Assembly: GCF_003323735.1 (NCBI RefSeq)
Contig: NZ_QOIM01000021.1
Coordinates: 1-64,000, forward strand
Direction: 5' to 3'
DNA: 64,000 nt
Source of the DNA: Streptomyces reniochalinae
GTDB lineage: Bacteria > Actinomycetota > Actinomycetes > Streptomycetales > Streptomycetaceae
Shown here piece after piece: positions 46,322 to 55,744 of this stretch. The notes under the pieces are model-generated. The model searched no databases and was not told the origin of the DNA. It saw only the letters and a list, made by a program, of their open reading frames with translations. Each line of letters begins with the position of its first letter. Position 1 is the first letter of the stretch. The translations under genes were made by a program, and so were the position numbers.

Positions 46322-47599
46322 GTGAGGATTCTGGTCATTGGCGGCGGTGCCCGCGAACACGCAATCTGTCGCTCGCTCTCCCTCGACCCCGAGGTCGACG
46401 CCGTGCACTGCGCGCCGGGTAACGCCGGGATCGGCGAAGTGGCCACCCAGCACGCGGTGGATGTGCTGGACGGCGAGGCCGTCGCCGCGCTGGCCGCCTC
46501 GGAGCAGGTCGCGGCCGACCTCGTCGTCGTCGGTCCCGAGGCACCGCTGGTGGCGGGCGTCGCGGACGCGGTACGCGCGCACGGTGTCCCCGTCTTCGGT
46601 CCGTCGGCACAGGCGGCCGTGCTGGAGGGCTCCAAGGCGTTCGCCAAGGAGGTCATGGCGCACGCGGGGGTGCCGACGGCACGCAGCTACGTGTGCACGA
46701 CGCCCGAGGAGGCGGACTCCGCGCTGGCCGCGTTCGGCCCGCCGTACGTCGTCAAGGACGACGGACTGGCCGCGGGCAAGGGCGTCGTGGTGACCGACGA
46801 CCTCGCACAGGCGCGCGCCCACGCGCGAGCCTGCGGCGGCGCCGTCGTCATCGAGGAGTTCCTGGACGGCCCGGAGGTCTCCCTCTTCGCGGTGACCGAC
46901 GGCCGTACAGTCGTCCCCCTCCAGCCCGCGCAGGACTTCAAGCGCGCCCTCGACGGCGACGAGGGCCCCAACACCGGCGGCATGGGCGCCTACTCGCCGC
47001 TGCCGTGGGCCGACCCGAAGCTCGTCGACGAGATCACGACGTCGGTCCTGGAGCCCACCGTCCGCGAACTGCACCGGCGCGGCACCCCCTTCTCCGGGCT
47101 GCTGTACGCCGGTCTGGCCCTCACCTCGCGCGGGCTGCGCGTCATCGAGTTCAACGCCCGGTTCGGCGACCCGGAGACGCAGGCCGTCCTCGCGCGGCTC
47201 CGTACGCCTCTGGGCGGGCTGCTGTACGCGGCGGCGACCGGATCACTCGCCGACTTCCCCGCGCTGCGCTGGAGCGACGGCGCCGCCGTGACCGTGGTGG
47301 TCGCGGCGGAGGGCTACCCCGCGGCACCCCGTAAGGGTGACGTCGTCGAGGGCCTGGCCGAGGTCGCGCGCGAGGACGGCCCCGAGACCTACGTCCTGCA
47401 CGCGGGCACGAAGGCGGACGCCGACGGCACCGTGCGCAGCGCGGGCGGCCGCGTCCTGTCGGTGACCGCGACGGGCGTGGACCTGAGCGAGGCGCGCGAC
47501 CGTGCCTACACGGCGGTCGGCCGCGTCAGGCTGGAGGGCTCGCACCACCGCTCGGACATCGCCGAGCGCGCCGCCGAGCGCGCCGCCGCCGGGGACTGA
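46322..47599 (+). CDS. purD: Phosphoribosylamine-glycine ligase (GAR synthetase)
   Basis: 425 residues. ATP-grasp enzyme: [15 protein letters not shown] at the start, [32 protein letters not shown], and [12 protein letters not shown] and [12 protein letters not shown] near the metal site. It joins phosphoribosylamine and glycine in the second step of purine synthesis. GTG 46322. Not followed closely by other pur genes; purC is 4.4 kb on, past two unrelated genes. Confidence 0.96.
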   Translation: MRILVIGGGAREHAICRSLSLDPEVDAVHCAPGNAGIGEVATQHAVDVLDGEAVAALAASEQVAADLVVVGPEAPLVAGVADAVRAHGVPVFGPSAQAAVLEGSKAFAKEVMAHAGVPTARSYVCTTPEEADSALAAFGPPYVVKDDGLAAGKGVVVTDDLAQARAHARACGGAVVIEEFLDGPEVSLFAVTDGRTVVPLQPAQDFKRALDGDEGPNTGGMGAYSPLPWADPKLVDEITTSVLEPTVRELHRRGTPFSGLLYAGLALTSRGLRVIEFNARFGDPETQAVLARLRTPLGGLLYAAATGSLADFPALRWSDGAAVTVVVAAEGYPAAPRKGDVVEGLAEVAREDGPETYVLHAGTKADADGTVRSAGGRVLSVTATGVDLSEARDRAYTAVGRVRLEGSHHRSDIAERAAERAAAGD

Positions 47600-47681
47600 C
47601 GGGCCCGCATATACCCCTGGGGCCTCCGGGGCAAGAGCTCTACCCAAAGCCATTCCATCGAGTGACGAGGGCCTTGTACGG

Positions 47682-47710
47682 CTGACGGCCGCGAGGGCCC
47701 CAACTAGGGT
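47682..47710 (+). promoter_or_regulatory. Probable vegetative promoter upstream of the pseudo-M48 gene
   Basis: CTGACG and TAGGGT are 17 bases apart, a reasonable HrdB-type pair 171 bases before GTG 47881. Confidence 0.4.
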
Positions 47711-47795
47711 GCCGCACAAGTGCCGTGACGCGGTCACCTGGCACCTCGCGGCCGCGGGCGGGCGAGGTCCGTCGACTGGCTCAGCGCACATTGCG

Positions 47796-47815
47796 GTGTC
47801 AGAACGCGGTGACAC
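47796..47815. promoter_or_regulatory. Inverted repeat GTGTCA-N8-TGACAC
   Basis: A perfect six-base inverted repeat, eight-base spacer, 66 bases before the pseudo-M48 gene start and downstream of its candidate promoter, so a repressor site is plausible. Confidence 0.45.
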
Positions 47816-47880
47816 AGTGGGTGGAAGCCGGAGATTCCGGCTGCGGTCCCCAGCGGTCCCGAACGGAGCGGGGGTGAGAC

Positions 47881-50133
47881 GTGAGCTCTTCCGGTGGCGT
47901 GAGCTTCGCCGGCGGTCCCGGCCGGCGCGCCGTCGCGCGCTCGGCGCGCGACCATGCCCTGGCCGTGCTCCGGGTGCGCAGCACGGCGCTCGCCCTCGCC
48001 CTGCTCCCCGCCGCCGCCGCGGTGATCTTGTGGGTGGGGCGTTCGACAGGCCAGTTCGGCCTCGGCCCCTCGCCCGGCTGGGACGCCGCGCGCTGGACGG
48101 TGACGGCCCTGGCCGTGCTGGCGCTCGGCTGCGCCGCGGTCGCAGGGCTGGTGATCGCGCGGGGCCGCCCCGCCGTCTCCCCCACGGTTCCGCTCGACGA
48201 GCGCGCGGCGCCCGACCTGCACGCCCTGGTCCGGGATCTCGCCGAACGGCTCGAAGTCCCGGCACCCTCCGCGATCGCGCTGACCCCGGACTGCGACAGC
48301 TGGCTGGAGGACCGCACCCACGACGGGCCACCCGCCGGCACGCACAGCGCCGAGGGCGACGGACGCGACGGCGCGCCGGGCGCACACAAAGGTCCGCACG
48401 AGGGGGCGAGCGGCGCTACGCGCGAAGGTGCGCGCGGTGGTACGCACGAGTCTGCGAACGGTGGTGCGCACCCGGGCGCGCACGGCGACGCGCGCCACGG
48501 CCCGAACGCCGCCGGGGCGGTCCGCGGCGCGGCGAGAAGCGGCTCCGGCGCGTACGGCGGCTCGGGGCGCGGCGCCGGCACGGCCCCCGTCCTGGTCATC
48601 GGCTCCCCCTTCCTGTGGTGGATGCGGGTGGCGGAACTCCGGGCCCTGCTGGCCCCCGTCGTCGCCGGCACGGGCCCTTCCGCGCATCCGGACATAGCCG
48701 CCGCCCGCCGCTTCGTTCGCGGCCTGGACGCCGCGGTCGCCGGAAGTGAGCACGCCCCGCTGCCCGGCCACCCGGGTCAGTGGGGGAACGGCCCCGCGGG
48801 CGAGGGCGGCCCTGGACCGCCGGGCCGCAGCGCCGGGGTGCCGGTGCCCGCGGTGCTGCGCCGGACCGTGCACCGCCTGGTGGCGCGCCTCGCACGCCGG
48901 CTGCTGCGCTCGGTGGGCCCGCACGCCGCCGAGATGGAGCGCGGGGTCGCCGCCGCGGCCGCCGAGCGGGCGCACGCCGTCGACTACGGGCTGCGGGTGG
49001 CCGCTCAGGAGCAGGTCGGTCTCGCGTACGCCGGATGGGACCGGCTGCTCACCCGGGTCGCACTGCCGGCCTGGCGGCTGGGGCTGTGGCCCACCCGGCT
49101 GGACGCGGGGGTGGTCTCCGCGCTGACGGAGCTCTCCCACCGCGACCGGCTCGCCGAAGGCTTCACTTCCCGCCTGGGGGAGCGCCCGGCGTGCGATCTG
49201 CTGGTGGAGCCGGGCAGCGTGGACGGTGCCGTCTCCCTCCTCGCGGCCCGCCTCTTCCTGGGGCCGCACCCGCCCCTGCCCCCGGACGGCGAGCCCACCG
49301 GTTCCGGTTCCGGTGCCGGTTCCTGTCGAGGTGGCGCCGGTTCGGCCGGCGCCGCGCACGAGGGCCCGAGCGTGCCCGAATGGACGCCGGTGGAGTGGTC
49401 GGCCTACCCCGAGGAGGTCGTCGACCGCATCTGGCGCGCGGAGGCGTCCCGCCTCTTCGACGCCCTCGAAGCGCTCGACCCCGCGGCACCGGCCGAGGAC
49501 GGACGGACGCAGGGCGCGCCCCCGCCGTACGCCCCCGTCGCGCAGCCCGCGGGAACGGCCTCGCCCGGGCAGCGCCCGGTGACCGTCAGCCCGGCGGCGG
49601 TGGCCCCGAGAGGTCCCGGCGGACCGGAGCACGAGTCCGGGGAGGGCCCTGCGAGCGCCCAGTTGGCGGTGCCGACGCTCGCGCGGGTGCTGGACCGCTT
49701 CACGGCGCCCGGGGGGACGGACGCGCTGGCCGCGCGTCTGACCGCTCAGGTGGCGCGTGCGGAGGCTGCCCGCGCCCCTGGGAGCGTCGGTGCGAGCCCC
49801 GGCGCTCAGCTGACGGCCGGCGCCGTGGACCCGCGTCCCGCGCCCCCGGTGCCGCCGGCGCCCATGGGCCTGCCCCTCCAGTCTCCCCGCAGCGGCAGGG
49901 AGTTGCTGGCCGACCACGTCACCGCGGCCGTCTGCTGCGCCGCGGTCGACACGGCGGGCGCCACTCCGGGGCTGGACTGGCTCGACGGGCCTGCGCTGTT
50001 CGTGGACGGCGAGCGCGCGGGTGAGCTCGCCGGGCTGGTGCTGGCGCTCGTCGAGGACGGGGAGGCGGAGGGGCTGCGGGACTGGCTGGTGAGAGTCGGG
50101 GTGCGCCCTGAGAAGCCCGTGCGACTCGTCTGA
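47881..50133 (+). CDS. Large two-helix membrane protein, M48-like but without HExxH
   Basis: 750 residues. Two N-terminal transmembrane helices (about 38-55 and 70-92) are followed by LHALVRDLAERLEVPAPSAIAL and, after an 85-residue Gly/Ala/His insertion, VLVIGSPFLWWMRVAELRALLAPVVAG (about 235-265). This is the layout of M48 membrane proteases, where that helix reads as HExxH; here both His and Glu of the motif are missing. The long C-terminal region is Pro/Gly/Ala-rich with short conserved helices. Probably a catalytically dead relative with a structural role. GTG 47881. Confidence 0.65.
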   Translation: MSSSGGVSFAGGPGRRAVARSARDHALAVLRVRSTALALALLPAAAAVILWVGRSTGQFGLGPSPGWDAARWTVTALAVLALGCAAVAGLVIARGRPAVSPTVPLDERAAPDLHALVRDLAERLEVPAPSAIALTPDCDSWLEDRTHDGPPAGTHSAEGDGRDGAPGAHKGPHEGASGATREGARGGTHESANGGAHPGAHGDARHGPNAAGAVRGAARSGSGAYGGSGRGAGTAPVLVIGSPFLWWMRVAELRALLAPVVAGTGPSAHPDIAAARRFVRGLDAAVAGSEHAPLPGHPGQWGNGPAGEGGPGPPGRSAGVPVPAVLRRTVHRLVARLARRLLRSVGPHAAEMERGVAAAAAERAHAVDYGLRVAAQEQVGLAYAGWDRLLTRVALPAWRLGLWPTRLDAGVVSALTELSHRDRLAEGFTSRLGERPACDLLVEPGSVDGAVSLLAARLFLGPHPPLPPDGEPTGSGSGAGSCRGGAGSAGAAHEGPSVPEWTPVEWSAYPEEVVDRIWRAEASRLFDALEALDPAAPAEDGRTQGAPPPYAPVAQPAGTASPGQRPVTVSPAAVAPRGPGGPEHESGEGPASAQLAVPTLARVLDRFTAPGGTDALAARLTAQVARAEAARAPGSVGASPGAQLTAGAVDPRPAPPVPPAPMGLPLQSPRSGRELLADHVTAAVCCAAVDTAGATPGLDWLDGPALFVDGERAGELAGLVLALVEDGEAEGLRDWLVRVGVRPEKPVRLV

Positions 50134-50159
50134 AGATCATCTCCAGCCATTTAGCGACG

Positions 50160-50177
50160 AAGGGTGACCACACCCTT
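50160..50177. promoter_or_regulatory. Perfect 7-4-7 inverted repeat
   Basis: AAGGGTG, four bases, CACCCTT, 26 bases after the pseudo-M48 stop and 87 before the next start. It could be an operator or weak terminator. Confidence 0.4.
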
Positions 50178-50263
50178 GCGTAATGTGATGTGCTGTTCGC
50201 CGTCACCCACGCGGCACAGCGGCACAGCGGAGGCGGAGCGAGGCGACGGGGAGGGAGCAGCAC

Positions 50264-51871
50264 ATGGGGACCGAGCGGATCGAGCAGGTCGAGCGGACCG
50301 CACCGATCGCACACCCCGCGGGTGCGGCCGGACCGCAGCAGCTGAGGCGGTGGGAGTCGGGGGCGCTCGCCCACGCGGTGACCGACCCCTTCGGCCAGGG
50401 TCCGCTGCCCTGGCTGCGGGTGAGTGAGAACTACTTCGAGAACGGCCGCCTCGTGCCCTGGTACATCGACTGCGTCGACCAGGCACCCGGCCAGACCTCC
50501 CGCACCCCCGAACTCGTCCGCGAACTGGCGGGCGGTGAGCAGACCGTCCCCAAGCCCCGTACGCGCGGCCTGTCCAGCAGCGCTCCGCCCACCGCGGACG
50601 ACGTGCGCTGCCAGATCAAGGGGTTCGCCTCCGTGGCGGGCGGCACGCCGCCGGGGGAGTCCATCGACTTCCGCATCACCGTCAACCCGCCGCAGGACTT
50701 CAGCGTCGACGTCTACCGCATCGGCCACTACGGCGGCGTGGGCGCCACCAAGATCACCACGAGTCCGCGGCTGTCCGGCATCATGCAGCCCGCGCCGATG
50801 GCCGCCGACCGCACCGTCTCCTGCCACCACTGGTGGCTGTCCTGGCGGTTGCAGATCCCCGAGCACTGGTCCACCGGCGCCTACGTCGCCGTCCTGACCA
50901 CCGCTGACGGGCACCGCTCCCACATCCCCTTCACCGTTCGCGACCGTGACCCGGGAGACCTGCTGCTGCTGATGCCGGACGTCACCTGGCAGGCGTACAA
51001 CCTCTTCCCCGAGGACGGCCGCACCGGCGCCAGCCTGTACCACGCGTGGGACGACGACGGACGGCTGCTGGGCGAGAGCGAGGCGGCGATGACCGTCTCG
51101 TTCGACCGCCCCTACGCGGGCTCGGGCCTGCCGCTGCACGTCGGCCACGCCTACGACTTCATCCGCTGGGCCGAGCGGTACGGCTACGACCTGGCGTACG
51201 CCGACACCCGCGACCTGCACGCGGGGCGCGTCGACCCCACGCGCTACCGCGGCCTGGTCTTCCCCGGACACGACGAGTACTGGACGGTGCCGATGCGCCG
51301 CGCCGCCGAACGGGCACGCGACAGCGGCACCGCGCTGGTCTTCCTCTCCGCCAACACCATGTACTGGCAGGTCGAACTCGACGCGCTGCCCTCCGGGGCC
51401 CCCGACCGCCTGCTGACCTGCCGCAAACGGCGCGGCCCCGGGCGCCCCGCGCTCTGGCGCGAGCAGGGCGACCCGGAGCAGGCGCTGCTGGGCATCCAGT
51501 ACGCCGGCCAGGTCGCCGAGCCCTACCCGCTCATCGTCCGCAACGCCGAACACTGGCTGTGGGAGGCCACCGACGCGGCGGAGGGCGACGAACTGCCCGG
51601 GCTGGTCGCCGGGGAGGCCGACCGCTACTTCCCGCGCACCGTGCTGCCCGAGCACACCGACCGCATCCTCCTCGCCCACTCCCCCTACCGCGACCGCGCC
51701 GGGACCCCCCGCCACCAGGAGACCTCCCTCTACCGCGCCCCCTCCGGCGCCCTCGTCTTCTCCTCCGGCACCTTCGCCTGGTCGCCCGCCCTGGACCGGC
51801 CCGGCTACGTGGACGCACGTGTCCAGCGCGCCACCAGCAACCTGCTCGACCGCATCTGCAAGCGCGACTGA
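50264..51871 (+). CDS. N,N-dimethylformamidase beta-subunit-like protein
   Basis: 535 residues. A cytosolic protein with an N-terminal jelly-roll-like part (GESIDFRITVNPPQDFSVDVYRIGHYGGVGATKI) and a GATase-like second part (LLLLMPDVTWQAYNLF, FPGHDEYWTVPMRRAAERARDSGTALVFLSANTMYWQVEL), the layout of DmfA2. True DMFase also has a small alpha subunit, absent here, so DMF hydrolysis is unlikely; the family is kept beside purC in Streptomyces for unknown reasons. ATG 50264 with GGGAGGGAG upstream. Confidence 0.82.
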   Translation: MGTERIEQVERTAPIAHPAGAAGPQQLRRWESGALAHAVTDPFGQGPLPWLRVSENYFENGRLVPWYIDCVDQAPGQTSRTPELVRELAGGEQTVPKPRTRGLSSSAPPTADDVRCQIKGFASVAGGTPPGESIDFRITVNPPQDFSVDVYRIGHYGGVGATKITTSPRLSGIMQPAPMAADRTVSCHHWWLSWRLQIPEHWSTGAYVAVLTTADGHRSHIPFTVRDRDPGDLLLLMPDVTWQAYNLFPEDGRTGASLYHAWDDDGRLLGESEAAMTVSFDRPYAGSGLPLHVGHAYDFIRWAERYGYDLAYADTRDLHAGRVDPTRYRGLVFPGHDEYWTVPMRRAAERARDSGTALVFLSANTMYWQVELDALPSGAPDRLLTCRKRRGPGRPALWREQGDPEQALLGIQYAGQVAEPYPLIVRNAEHWLWEATDAAEGDELPGLVAGEADRYFPRTVLPEHTDRILLAHSPYRDRAGTPRHQETSLYRAPSGALVFSSGTFAWSPALDRPGYVDARVQRATSNLLDRICKRD

Positions 51872-52029
51872 CCCCGTCGCCTTCGTGAGCATCCCTCCGG
51901 GCAGCACCCTCCGCCGGCAACCCCACGGCAGCACCCCTCCGGTCGGCCCGACAGGCACCCCGTCCGGGTGGCAGGGGAGAATCAGGGCACTCGCCGTGTC
52001 GTGTCGGCTGCCCCCAGGGAGGAAAGAAC

Positions 52030-52947
52030 GTGACGGGATTCGTCGAAAAACCCGAGCCCGCCCAGGTACCCGGCCTGGTGCACCTGCACACGGGCAAGGT
52101 GCGCGACCTCTACCGGAACGAGGACGGCGATCTGGTGATGGTCGCCAGCGACCGGATCTCCGCGTTCGACTGGGTGCTGCCCACCGCGATCCCCGACAAG
52201 GGCCGCGTCCTCACCCGGCTCTCCCTGTGGTGGTTCGAACAGCTCGAAGACCTGCCCAACCACGTGCTCAGCACCGACGTGCCCGCCGGAGCCCCCGCCG
52301 ACTGGGAGGGCCGCACGATGGTGTGCCGCCCCCTGCGCATGATCCCCGTCGAGTGCGTGGCCCGCGGCTACCTCGCCGGATCGGGACTGGCCGAGTACGA
52401 GCAGGACCAGACCGTCTGCGGCCTCGCCCTGCCGCCCGGCCTGGAGAACGGCTCCGAGCTGCCCGGCTCCGTCTTCACCCCCGCCACCAAGGCCGAGGTG
52501 GGGGAGCACGACGAGAACGTCAGCTACGAGGAGATGGCCCGCCAGGTCGGCCCCGAGACCGCGACGACGCTGCGCCAGTGCACCCTCGCCGCCTACGACC
52601 GTGCCCGCGACATCGCCCGCGAACGCGGCATCATCCTGGCCGACACCAAGTTCGAGTTCGGCTGGGACGAGACGGGTGAGGCCGGCAGCGAGCCCGTGCT
52701 CACCCTCGCGGACGAGGTGCTCACCCCCGACTCGTCCCGCTTCTGGCCCGCCGACACCTGGCAGCCGGGCCGCGCGCAGCCGTCCTTCGACAAGCAGTAC
52801 GTCCGCGACTGGCTCACCTCGCCCGCCTCCGGCTGGGACCGCAACGGCGAGCAGCCCCCGCCCGCCCTCCCCGACGAGGTCGTCGAGGCCACTCGCGCCC
52901 GCTACATCGAGGCCTACGAACGTCTCACCGGCGTGCCCTGGAGCTGA
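52030..52947 (+). CDS. purC: SAICAR synthetase
   Basis: 305 residues, the long (yeast-like) form. HTGKVRDLYRNEDGDLVMVASDRISAFDWVLPT opens the ATP-binding half; FTPATKAEVGEHDENVSYEEM and ADTKFEFGWDE, LADEVLTPDSSRFWP line the active site. It joins aspartate to CAIR. GTG 52030 follows GGGAGGAAAG. A terminator hairpin shared with the convergent tRNA gene follows. Confidence 0.96.
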   Translation: MTGFVEKPEPAQVPGLVHLHTGKVRDLYRNEDGDLVMVASDRISAFDWVLPTAIPDKGRVLTRLSLWWFEQLEDLPNHVLSTDVPAGAPADWEGRTMVCRPLRMIPVECVARGYLAGSGLAEYEQDQTVCGLALPPGLENGSELPGSVFTPATKAEVGEHDENVSYEEMARQVGPETATTLRQCTLAAYDRARDIARERGIILADTKFEFGWDETGEAGSEPVLTLADEVLTPDSSRFWPADTWQPGRAQPSFDKQYVRDWLTSPASGWDRNGEQPPPALPDEVVEATRARYIEAYERLTGVPWS

Positions 52948-52980
52948 CCAGGGCAGTGCGGTGGACGGTGTCACACGGCG

Positions 52981-53009
52981 AAGGCCCCGGTCGAGACGAC
53001 CGGGGCCTT
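52981..53009. terminator. Bidirectional terminator between purC and tRNA-Gly
   Basis: AAGGCCCCGGTCG pairs with CGACCGGGGCCTT around a three-base loop, followed by CTTCTT on the plus strand. On the minus strand it lies 40 bases beyond the tRNA. Confidence 0.85.
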
Positions 53010-53049
53010 CTTCGGTTACTCCGTGCCGCTCACGGCACCCACCGCGCTG

Positions 53050-53122
53050 AGCGGACGACGAGGCTCGAACTCGCGACCTCAACCTTGGCAAGGTTGCGCT
53101 CTACCAACTGAGCTACGTCCGC
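53050..53122 (-). tRNA. tRNA-Gly (anticodon GCC), copy 1
   Basis: Reading the minus strand: acceptor GCGGACG pairing CGTCCGC, D arm GCTC-AGTTGGTA-GAGC, anticodon stem CAACC/GGTTG with loop TTGCCAA (anticodon GCC), T arm with TTCGAGC, discriminator T. CCA is not encoded. Identical in sequence to the copy at 57727-57799. Confidence 0.96.
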
Positions 53123-53218
53123 GTGCCCCACCCTCGGCCCGGACCGGGCCGGACCTCCGTGGTGCGCGGCCCAGTATAGCCGTACTTTTCCGGGCCCGCG
53201 GTGCCTCCGCACGCCCCC

Positions 53219-53860
53219 TCAGATCCACCCCCGCTCGCGGGCCATGCGGACCGCCGCGTGCCGGTTCTCCGCGCCCAGTTTCGCCACGGCCGCCGACAGG
53301 TAGTTGCGCACTGTGCCCTGGGTCAGCGACGCCCGCGTGGCGATGTCCGCCACCGGCGCACCGTCCGCGGCCAGCTCCAGCAGCTCGGCCTCCCGCGCCG
53401 ACAGGGGAGAGTCCCCCGCGCTGATGGCGTCCGCCGCCAGCTGCGGATCCACGTAGCGGTTGCCGCCGTGCACGGTACGGATGATCTCCGCGAGCTGTTC
53501 GGCGGACGCGGTCTTCGGCACGAAGCCGCGCACGCCCGCGGCCAGCGCCCGTTTGAGGTGCCCCGGCCTGCCGTGACTCGTCACGATCATCGTCCGGCAC
53601 CCGGGCACCGACTCACGCAGCGTCGCCGCGACCCGCACCCCGTCCGCGCCCGGCATCTGCAGATCGAGCACCGCCACATCCGGGCGGTGCGCGGTGGCCA
53701 TGGCCACCGCCTCGGTGCCCGACGCCGCCTCGGCGACGATCGCCAGGTCGTCCTCCAACGCCAGCAGCGCCGCCAGCGCCCCACGGATCAGGTGCTCGTC
53801 GTCCGCCAGCAGCACCCGGATGGGGCGGCCGCCCTCCGGTGCCTCGGCCTCCTCAGCCAC
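53219..53860 (-). CDS. NarL/DesR-type response regulator
   Basis: 213 residues: receiver with phospho-Asp D66 (VAVLDLQMPG) and a LuxR-type helix-turn-helix at the end (LSAREAELLELAADGAPVADIATRASLTQGTVRNYLSAAVAKLGAENRH). It partners the histidine kinase whose gene overlaps by eight bases upstream and probably controls the adjoining ABC-2 transporter, whose promoter region has a TGAC-N4-GTCA palindrome. Confidence 0.94.
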   Translation of the reverse strand: MAEEAEAPEGGRPIRVLLADDEHLIRGALAALLALEDDLAIVAEAASGTEAVAMATAHRPDVAVLDLQMPGADGVRVAATLRESVPGCRTMIVTSHGRPGHLKRALAAGVRGFVPKTASAEQLAEIIRTVHGGNRYVDPQLAADAISAGDSPLSAREAELLELAADGAPVADIATRASLTQGTVRNYLSAAVAKLGAENRHAAVRMARERGWI

Positions 53861-55586
53861 GTGGTCCTCCTCCGGACGTCACGCCGCCACGGGCGAGCGC
53901 ACGCCGCAGCAGCCCACCCGGTCTGTCCACCTGTCCCGGCCCGGGTCCTTGTCCTGGCCCGGGTTCCTGTCCCGGCCCGGGTCTCTGCCCTGGTCTTTGC
54001 CCCCGTGCCTGTTCCTGTACCTGTCCCTCGGCGGTGGCCGGGTGCCTGCCCGGGCCCGTGCCGGGGCTCGTGCCCGTGTCAGCGCCCGTGCCGGGGCCTG
54101 TGTTCGCGCTCGTGTCCTTGCCCGAGCTCAGGCCAGGGGCTGCGGCAGCCAAGCGGCTGCCTCGACCGGACCGTCCCTCTCCGCCCGCCTCCGACCGTGC
54201 CGCCGCACCCGACGCCTGCCCGCCCCCGCGTGCGGCACCGGAGCCGTTGTCCGCGTGGGTGGGGCCGGACGCGTCGTCCCCGTCCGTGAGGCCGGAGTCC
54301 CCGTCCCCCCGTGGGGGGTGCTCGTCGGAGGCGGGGGGCTGAGCGGAGGGCGCCCCGGGAGTCTCGGGATGCGGGGGGATCTCGACCTGTAGCCGGAAGA
54401 CCCCCTCGGCGTCCGCGCCGGTCCGAACCAGGGTGCCGCCGAGGGCGGCGAGGCGCTCGGCGAGGCCGGTGAGGCCCGCACCGCGGTCGGCAGCGCCCGG
54501 CTCGGCGCCGTCGTTCTCCATCAGCAGCGCCACCGTGCCCGGGGCGCCCGTCGTCAGCCGGATCAGGCAGCGGGCGGCGTCCGCGTGCCGCAGGACGTTG
54601 GTGGCGCCTTCCCGGACGACCCAGCCCAGCGCGGACTGCACACCGCGGTCCATCTCCGGCGCCGTGGACTCGACACGGCAGTCCACCCCGGCGGCCCGCA
54701 GGACCCCGCGCGCACCGGCGAGCTCGGTCTCCAACCCGGCCTCGCGGTAGCCGCGCACGACCTCCCGCACCTCGGTCTGCGACTCCCTGGCCAGCCGCTG
54801 TACCTGAAGCATCTGCTCGATGGCCGAGTCGGCGCCCCGCCGTGCGAGCTGGGTGGCCAGCTCGCTCTTGAGCGCGATGACCGACAGGTTGCGGCCCATC
54901 ACGTCGTGCAGGTCGCGGCTGAAACGCAGCCGCTCCTCCGCGACAGCGAGCCGCGACTGCGCCTCCCTGGCCTCGTCGAGCTCCCGCATCACGGCCAGGT
55001 ACCAGGCGGTGCCGCGCAGCGAGAACGCCCCGCACAAGCTACCGAAAACGAGCACGATGAACGTGCCCACCAAGCTCGGCCACGCCATGCCCGCCAGCGC
55101 GAAGGCGGCCAGCACCAGGGCGCTGACCACCAGCGGGACGGCCACCGAACGCCGCCGCGATACCGTCAGTGCGTACACCCCCGAAAGGGTCGGTACGACC
55201 GCGAACAGCGCCAACGCGGGACCGGCCGCATCTCCCGCCCAGCCGCGGACGATCATCACGACGAGAACAGCCGTCTCCAGGGCGAACACGGCCAGCCCGG
55301 CGGCCAGCAGACGGCGCGGCACCTCGGCCCTGCCCAGATAGCACTCCATGGCGACCCGCAGCCCGCGCACGCTCAGACCGCCCTGCACGAACGCCAGCAC
55401 GGCCACCGTGGCGCCGAGCGACATCGGCAGCCGGTCGCGGGTGATGTCGGCGAAGAACCCGGGCATGCCCCCCAGGTAGTAGATGGCCGGCGTCAACAGC
55501 AGCAGCCATCGCGTCGACACCTCGACCTGCGCCAGTCTGCTGCGCTTCTCCCAGTTGTGCCGCTTCTGCCGGCCCCAGCGGAGCAT
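53853..55586 (-). CDS. DesK/NarL-type sensor histidine kinase with long repetitive tail
   Basis: 577 residues. Five transmembrane helices (about 25-180) without a large outer loop, then a HisKA_3 domain with phospho-His in SRDLHDVMGRNLSVIALKSE (about residue 227) and an HATPase domain (GWVVREGATNVLRHADA; GAGLTGLAERLAALGG). From about residue 415 a disordered tail of 160 residues contains Thr/Gly/Pro repeats such as GPGTGADTGTSPGTG and GPGQEPGPGQGPGPGQ, matched by ~15-bp DNA repeats at 53930-54080. ATG 55586 with GGAGG nine bases upstream. Confidence 0.9.
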   Translation of the reverse strand: MLRWGRQKRHNWEKRSRLAQVEVSTRWLLLLTPAIYYLGGMPGFFADITRDRLPMSLGATVAVLAFVQGGLSVRGLRVAMECYLGRAEVPRRLLAAGLAVFALETAVLVVMIVRGWAGDAAGPALALFAVVPTLSGVYALTVSRRRSVAVPLVVSALVLAAFALAGMAWPSLVGTFIVLVFGSLCGAFSLRGTAWYLAVMRELDEAREAQSRLAVAEERLRFSRDLHDVMGRNLSVIALKSELATQLARRGADSAIEQMLQVQRLARESQTEVREVVRGYREAGLETELAGARGVLRAAGVDCRVESTAPEMDRGVQSALGWVVREGATNVLRHADAARCLIRLTTGAPGTVALLMENDGAEPGAADRGAGLTGLAERLAALGGTLVRTGADAEGVFRLQVEIPPHPETPGAPSAQPPASDEHPPRGDGDSGLTDGDDASGPTHADNGSGAARGGGQASGAAARSEAGGEGRSGRGSRLAAAAPGLSSGKDTSANTGPGTGADTGTSPGTGPGRHPATAEGQVQEQARGQRPGQRPGPGQEPGPGQGPGPGQVDRPGGLLRRALARGGVTSGGGPRG

Positions 55587-55744
55587 CGACGACCGCCTCC
55601 TGTCCCCGTCCTGTCCCGCCTCGCCTACGGTCCTCACACGGTACGTGCCGCGACAGTCCCCGGCGCCCTGTCCGGCCGCGCCCCCGTCAGCGCCGACGCC
55701 CGGAACCGTGAACCTCCTGCCCCGATCACCACGGACCAGCGGGC

